In this document: positions 59,949-64,000 of the stretch, piece by piece
Layout: each line of letters opens with the position of its first letter
Numbering within the stretch: position 1 is the first letter of the stretch
From: Emcibacter sp.
GTDB taxonomy: Bacteria; Pseudomonadota; Alphaproteobacteria; Sphingomonadales; Emcibacteraceae
Assembly (NCBI GenBank): GCA_021741205.1
Contig: JAIOYI010000004.1
Coordinates: forward strand, 62,001 to 126,000
DNA length: 64,000 bases
Reading direction: 5' to 3'
The notes under the pieces: generated by a model
Seen by the model: the letters and a program-made list of their open reading frames with translations, nothing else
Databases searched by the model: none
What the model was told of the DNA's origin: nothing
Made by a program: the position numbers and the translations under genes

Positions 59949-62207
59949 ATGAGTATCATTTGTACGGAAAATCAAAACAGAACAATTGAGTTTAAAGATA
60001 ATAAGTTGGACTTAAAATTTAGAAAATTAATATTATTAACACTCAGTGGATCAATCATAACATTTTACCCCTTATCTTGTTCTTTTGCTAGAGAAATATC
60101 ATATAATGATGATGCCGCACTGGATGAAATTGTAGTTTTTGCCCGTAAACGCCGTGAAAAAATACAAGATATTCCTGCATCCGTGAATATATTATCCGCA
60201 TCCCAGATAGAAGGTTCAGCAATCAGTGGTTTAAAAGATGTTGCATCATTTACCTCTAATTTTTCTTATGATGAGGCCTTTGGCCGTAATAATTTACAGC
60301 GACCCGTTATTCGGGGAATGTCCAATATTTTGGGAACAGCCAATGCGGGCTTTTTTATTGACGGCGTTTATGTTTCGGGGGGCATGGCCTCAATCCCTCT
60401 TTTTGATCTGGCAAGAGTTGAAGTGTTGAAGGGGCCTGGCACTGCACTTTACGGGCGATCAACCTTGGCGGGAGCCATAAATTACATAACAATGCGTCCA
60501 TCGGACGTTTTGGAAGGACAGATTTCTGCATCTGCGGCAAGTCATAATGAATTTGAAGCAACAGGCAGGATTTCTGGCCCCTTGATCAAGGATAAGGCGG
60601 GGTTTTCTTTATCCGCCCGTCACTATGAATATGGGGGTGAATATGAAAATACAGGCCCGGGCGGCGGTAAAGTCGGTCAAGAAAAAAGCCAAAGCATAGC
60701 GGGTGGACTAACGTTGTCACCAAGTGATAATTTCGGCGCATATCTGAGGGTTTTTTATCAGCATGATGACGATGGGCATACGGTAAATACGGTGCAACCC
60801 GCTACAGATAATAATTGTTATCTGGATAAGGGGGGGTATTTTTGCGGTGAAATAAAATCACCTGATTCTGTGGCTCTTAATCTTGATATTTTTGATGATC
60901 CAGGTATTAAGCGCGATATCTTCCGCACCAGCCTTCTGATGGATTGGCAACATAATTACACACGCATTTCATCCATTTCCTCTTATAGCAAGGATCGTCT
61001 GAAGGATCAGCGGGATAATGATTATTTGCCCATTGCCGCCTTGGGTGGGGCTTTTCATGTTTTGTCGGATACAGAAATAAAAACTCTCTCGCAGGAACTC
61101 AGATTAAATTATAATAATGGCGGGGCATTGCGTTGGCTTTTTGGCGGATATTTTTACACGGAAAAGATTGATGACAGCTTGTCAGCTCCCTTCACAGCAA
61201 GACCTTCTACAACGATTTCTCCTGTGGGCAAGGTGACGAATTATGCCATTTTTGCCTCCCTTGAGTATGATATTCTGGATAATTTGAGTGCGACAATGGA
61301 AATGCGCAGCAATTGGGATAAAATTTCTATTGAGCCTGAATCTGGCCTTAGGTCAGAAACCTTTAAATCAGTAACACCGCGTTTTGCCTTAAGCTATAAA
61401 TTTTCGCCAGATTTCAATTTATATATGACGGTGGCCAAGGGAACAAAGCCTGGTGGTTTCAATGGGGATCTTTTTAATTCAGCCGTACCAGAATCAGAAC
61501 GCACAAGGCTTAGAAATTATTTGACCTTTGCCGAAGAAAAGGTTTGGAATTACGAAATTGGCCTAAAATCAAATCTGATGGATGGCCGGGTCCATATTAA
61601 TGTTGCTGGATTCTTTATAGATTGGACGGATCAGCAATTAACAACATCCTTGCCCATTATTGGACATCGTCGAGCCAGACCCCTTATCCATAATGCGGGT
61701 AAAACCGAAATATGGGGTTTTGAGGCCGAAATGCAGGCAAGACCCAGTGACCAATGGAGCCTTTCGGCAAGTTATGGCTTTGTCAATGCGACATTCAAGG
61801 AATTTGAGGACGAAACTCAAGAGAAACTTACTGGTGATGCGTCTGTTGTGGGAAACCATAGTCCTCGGTCGCCAAAGCATAGTTTTAATCTGTCTTCCCG
61901 ATATACGTATCCTTTGAAAGCCAATATGGATTTCTTTTTACAAGGTGATTTAAATTATAAATCGAGCCGTTTTGTGCAGGTGCATAATTTGGCTGTGATC
62001 GGAGATGTGACCAAGGTTAATATTCGAAGTGGTGTTGAGTGGCAGGATGTGCGCGTGAGCGCATTTGTTGAAAACTTGTTTCAGAATGATACACCAGCCG
62101 ATGTCACAAGATATTTTGATGCTTCTTCGCCCTTCATGCCGAGAGCCTTTCTGATCACCTTGCCAAAGGGGCGTGTGTTTGGCCTTGATATCAACTATTC
62201 ATTCTAA
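59949..62207 (+). CDS. TonB-dependent outer-membrane receptor
   Basis: A 752-residue protein. After a signal region ending near C-S-F-A, the TonB box L-D-E-I-V-V-F-A and plug domain (I-P-A-S-V-N-I-L-S, R-P-V-I-R-G-M, R-V-E-V-L-K-G-P-G-T-A-L-Y-G-R) follow; the barrel closes with L-D-I-N-Y-S-F, ending in the typical aromatic Phe. Such receptors import siderophores, haem, copper complexes or carbohydrate. It is divergent from nirS and shares a gap with two FNR-type boxes, so it may import iron, haem or another need of denitrification. The substrate is unknown. Confidence 0.88.
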   Translation: MSIICTENQNRTIEFKDNKLDLKFRKLILLTLSGSIITFYPLSCSFAREISYNDDAALDEIVVFARKRREKIQDIPASVNILSASQIEGSAISGLKDVASFTSNFSYDEAFGRNNLQRPVIRGMSNILGTANAGFFIDGVYVSGGMASIPLFDLARVEVLKGPGTALYGRSTLAGAINYITMRPSDVLEGQISASAASHNEFEATGRISGPLIKDKAGFSLSARHYEYGGEYENTGPGGGKVGQEKSQSIAGGLTLSPSDNFGAYLRVFYQHDDDGHTVNTVQPATDNNCYLDKGGYFCGEIKSPDSVALNLDIFDDPGIKRDIFRTSLLMDWQHNYTRISSISSYSKDRLKDQRDNDYLPIAALGGAFHVLSDTEIKTLSQELRLNYNNGGALRWLFGGYFYTEKIDDSLSAPFTARPSTTISPVGKVTNYAIFASLEYDILDNLSATMEMRSNWDKISIEPESGLRSETFKSVTPRFALSYKFSPDFNLYMTVAKGTKPGGFNGDLFNSAVPESERTRLRNYLTFAEEKVWNYEIGLKSNLMDGRVHINVAGFFIDWTDQQLTTSLPIIGHRRARPLIHNAGKTEIWGFEAEMQARPSDQWSLSASYGFVNATFKEFEDETQEKLTGDASVVGNHSPRSPKHSFNLSSRYTYPLKANMDFFLQGDLNYKSSRFVQVHNLAVIGDVTKVNIRSGVEWQDVRVSAFVENLFQNDTPADVTRYFDASSPFMPRAFLITLPKGRVFGLDINYSF

Positions 62208-62222
62208 GAATATATCAGAGAC

Positions 62223-62259
62223 GTATCTTTAAAACTATTTACAGGCACTTAAAAGATAC
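62223..62259. other. Hairpin in the receptor/rpoH gap
   Basis: GTATCTTT and AAAGATAC form a perfect eight-base stem with a 21-base loop between the convergent receptor and rpoH genes. No T-run follows on either strand, so terminator function is uncertain. Confidence 0.35.
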
Positions 62260-62341
62260 CATATGCAACAAATAGATAGGGCCTTTGCAACATTATGGGT
62301 CGTGTTGCGTTCGTCTTTTGGTGCCTCGTCTTTTAAAGTGT

Positions 62342-63211
62342 TCAGCTATTGTCGGCGGAATGCATGGCCTTTTGCAACTTTTCAAAGGCACGTACTTCAA
62401 TTTGACGAACCCGTTCACGGCTAATATTGTAAATTTTGCTTAAATCTTCAAGCGTTGCTGGATTGTCCTTTAGCCGTCTTTCCGTTAGGATATATTGCTC
62501 ACGTTCGTTAAGGCTTTGCATGGCATTAGCCATCAGGGCGCGGCGATAGGTCATTTCCTCATCTTCGGCATAGGCTGTTTCTTGGTCAACGGCATCTTGA
62601 TCCTCGAGCCAGTCCATCCACTCGCCTTCGGAATCGGCACGCATTGGGGTATTAAGAGAATGATCAGCACCCGTCATCCTACGGTTCATTTGCACAACAT
62701 CATCTTCGCTCACGTCAAGACGTGTGGCAATTTCTGTTACATGTTCCGGATGCAGGTCGCCTTCTTCTATGGCCTGAATTTGACCTTTGACTCGGCGCAG
62801 ATTGAAAAATAATTTTTTCTGGGCGGCTGTCGTGCCAATTTTAACCAATGACCAAGACCGCAGAATATATTCCTGTATAGAGGCCTTTATCCACCACATA
62901 GCATAAGTGGCTAGCCTAAATCCTCGATCAGGATCGAAGCGTTTTACGGCCTGCATCATGCCAACATTTCCCTCAGCAATAAGTTCCCCGATGGGAAGGC
63001 CATAACCACGGTAACCCATGGCAATCTTTGCCACAAGACGCAGGTGGGATGTGACAAGTTTATGGGCGGATTCGGAATCACCATGCTCCGTCCATGCCTT
63101 CGCAAGCATAAATTCCTCTTCAGGTTTAAGCATAGGAAATTTGCGAATTTCCTGAAGATACCTTGTTAGGCTGCCTTCTGGGGTAATTGATGGGGCTAAT
63201 TCCTTGGCCAT
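62342..63211 (-). CDS. rpoH: RNA polymerase heat-shock sigma factor RpoH
   Basis: A 289-residue sigma-32. Region 2 shows E-L-I-A-E-G-N-V-G-M-M-Q-A-V-K-R-F-D-P and L-A-T-Y-A-M-W-W-I-K-A-S-I; the RpoH box Q-K-K-L-F-F-N-L-R-R follows; region 4 ends in I-S-R-E-R-V-R-Q-I-E. It directs heat-shock transcription. A GGAGAG site precedes the ATG. It lies 70 bases downstream of the rluD-type gene on the same strand, a common alphaproteobacterial pairing. Confidence 0.93.
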   Translation of the reverse strand: MAKELAPSITPEGSLTRYLQEIRKFPMLKPEEEFMLAKAWTEHGDSESAHKLVTSHLRLVAKIAMGYRGYGLPIGELIAEGNVGMMQAVKRFDPDRGFRLATYAMWWIKASIQEYILRSWSLVKIGTTAAQKKLFFNLRRVKGQIQAIEEGDLHPEHVTEIATRLDVSEDDVVQMNRRMTGADHSLNTPMRADSEGEWMDWLEDQDAVDQETAYAEDEEMTYRRALMANAMQSLNEREQYILTERRLKDNPATLEDLSKIYNISRERVRQIEVRAFEKLQKAMHSADNS

Positions 63212-63281
63212 ATAATCTCTCCACCTTTCGGTTGAATTTATTTTTTCTTAATTTTCAGTCTTGGATAATTTATAAGTTATC

Positions 63282-64000
63282 TTAATCCCTTTCCAAGGCC
63301 GAAATAAGGCGTTTCATATCATTTGGTAATTCTATTTCAAATGTCAAGTCTTCGCCAGTTGTGGGATGAACAAATCCAATCACATAAGCATGGAGGGCTT
63401 GGCGTTTAAAGTCAAGAATGGCGCTTTGTGCCTTTTCAGAAAAATTCTTGGACTGAATGGGGCCAGACTTGCCATAAGAAGGATCGCCAACAAGGGGATG
63501 TTTGATATGGGACATATGAACCCGAACCTGATGGGTGCGTCCCGTTTCAAGCCGACATTCCACAAGACTTAGACTAGGCGGCAGCATTTTAAGAGCAGCT
63601 CCCTTCTCGAATGTTTTGCGTTTTGGTTCTAAGCGTTTGATGACCTGATAATGGGTGATCGCATCTCGTCCCCGTTTGCTTTCAACGGGAATAACGGACA
63701 TTTTAAGGCGGTTTTTTGGGTCGCGGCCAATTTTTTCGTGAATGGTGCCAACGGCGGGATTCGGGACGCCCCAAACAATCGCCATATAGGCCCGCTCTAA
63801 ACTATGTTTGGCAAATTGCTTGGCAAGTTTCTGATGGGCACGGTCCGTTTTTGCCGCAACCATTAATCCGCTGGTTTCCTTGTCGATGCGGTGAACGATC
63901 CCCGGACGTCTAACACCATTGATACCAGATAGGCTGTCGCCGCAATGATGGATGAGCGCATTGACCAAAGTACCATCAGGATTACCAGGGGCAGGGTGGA
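63282..64000 (-). CDS. rluD: RluD-type 23S rRNA pseudouridine synthase, 5' end outside window
   Basis: The frame is open to the window end, so the N-terminus with its S4 domain is missing; a TTG at 63968 is internal, since matching text (H-P-A-P-G-N-P-D-G-T) continues upstream of it. The catalytic motif G-I-V-H-R-I-D-K-E-T-S-G-L holds the active Asp, and C-R-L-E-T-G-R-T-H-Q-V-R-V-H is the second motif. RluD-type enzymes turn several uridines of 23S rRNA to pseudouridine. A RluC-type relative is possible, but the full text favours RluD. Confidence 0.85.
   Translation of the reverse strand, partial: HPAPGNPDGTLVNALIHHCGDSLSGINGVRRPGIVHRIDKETSGLMVAAKTDRAHQKLAKQFAKHSLERAYMAIVWGVPNPAVGTIHEKIGRDPKNRLKMSVIPVESKRGRDAITHYQVIKRLEPKRKTFEKGAALKMLPPSLSLVECRLETGRTHQVRVHMSHIKHPLVGDPSYGKSGPIQSKNFSEKAQSAILDFKRQALHAYVIGFVHPTTGEDLTFEIELPNDMKRLISALERD

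Noticed and set aside
63966-63968. TTG as start of the rluD-type gene
   Set aside because: Family-like text continues upstream to the window end, so the gene is simply cut by the edge.
1-64000. Search for tRNA, rRNA, transposases and phage genes
   Set aside because: No cloverleaf-like segment, rRNA-like stretch, integrase or transposase motif was found in the gaps or frames.

Overview
The window reads as chromosomal DNA of an A+T-rich, Gram-negative alphaproteobacterium that respires and can denitrify. Supporting signs are an EipA/DUF1134 lipoprotein, a DUF2842 protein, an RpoH-type sigma factor, the gene order xseB-ispA-dxs-tlyA-RNA methyltransferase, and acyl-CoA genes under TetR-type regulators. 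The style suggests a marine or environmental group near Emcibacterales, Kordiimonadales or Sneathiellales; this placement is inference and cannot be proven by eye. No tRNA, rRNA, CRISPR array, transposase or phage gene was seen.

Layout. 1-4.1 kb: 5' part of a chorismate mutase, two CDP-alcohol phosphotransferase-fold genes (one fused to a nucleotidyltransferase-like domain), and a PepSY / cytochrome b / membrane LuxR trio. 4.2-11.7 kb: a TolB-like/TPR protein, a thiolase plus acyl-CoA dehydrogenase operon facing a TetR gene across a palindrome, a PilZ protein, an M24 peptidase, a second TetR gene and yccF. 11.7-17.7 kb: the lower phenylacetate pathway (paaJ, paaI, paaH, paaG, and divergent paaN), with operator-like motifs shared with the second TetR gene. 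17.7-25.7 kb: small envelope proteins, a b561 cytochrome, DoxX, GntP permease, YbiB/TrpD2-like protein, MATE exporter, YaaA, TauE, and a PEP-CTERM protein behind a sigma-54-type promoter. 25.7-30.5 kb (minus): tsaC, FAD-linked dehydrogenase, alpha/beta hydrolase, Nudix, a 51-residue membrane protein, DUF2842 and eipA. 30.6-40.4 kb: fatty-acid oxidation genes (acyl-CoA dehydrogenase, acyl-CoA ligase), an HDAC-family protein, then xseB, ispA, dxs, tlyA and an rRNA methyltransferase. 40.5-47 kb: an orphan gene with a near-perfect sigma-54 promoter, then a surface-glycan set (two polysaccharide deacetylases, GNAT, ATP-grasp, Wzx-type flippase). 47.2-50.7 kb: a secreted two-gene unit encoding a small protein and a 1050-residue lectin / WD40 / LAQQQ-repeat protein. 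51-62.2 kb: a denitrification block, norCBQD, a cupredoxin lipoprotein, a six-haem NirT fusion, nirS, and a divergent TonB-dependent receptor. 62.3-64 kb: rpoH and part of an rluD-type gene.

How it fits together. nirS reduces nitrite to NO and norCB reduces NO to N2O, with norQD as assembly factors; the NirT fusion and cupredoxin are plausible electron routes to NirS. FNR/DNR-type boxes lie before norC and in the nirS/TonB-receptor gap, so these units are probably induced together at low oxygen. The two clearest sigma-54-type promoters drive a PEP-CTERM protein and an orphan gene next to the glycan set, hinting at co-regulated surface functions.

Most unusual candidates: the lectin-WD40-repeat protein and its small partner; the TonB receptor apparently co-regulated with nirS; the NirT fusion with an atypical CX3CH motif and 13-nt repeats before it; and the two sigma-54 promoters.
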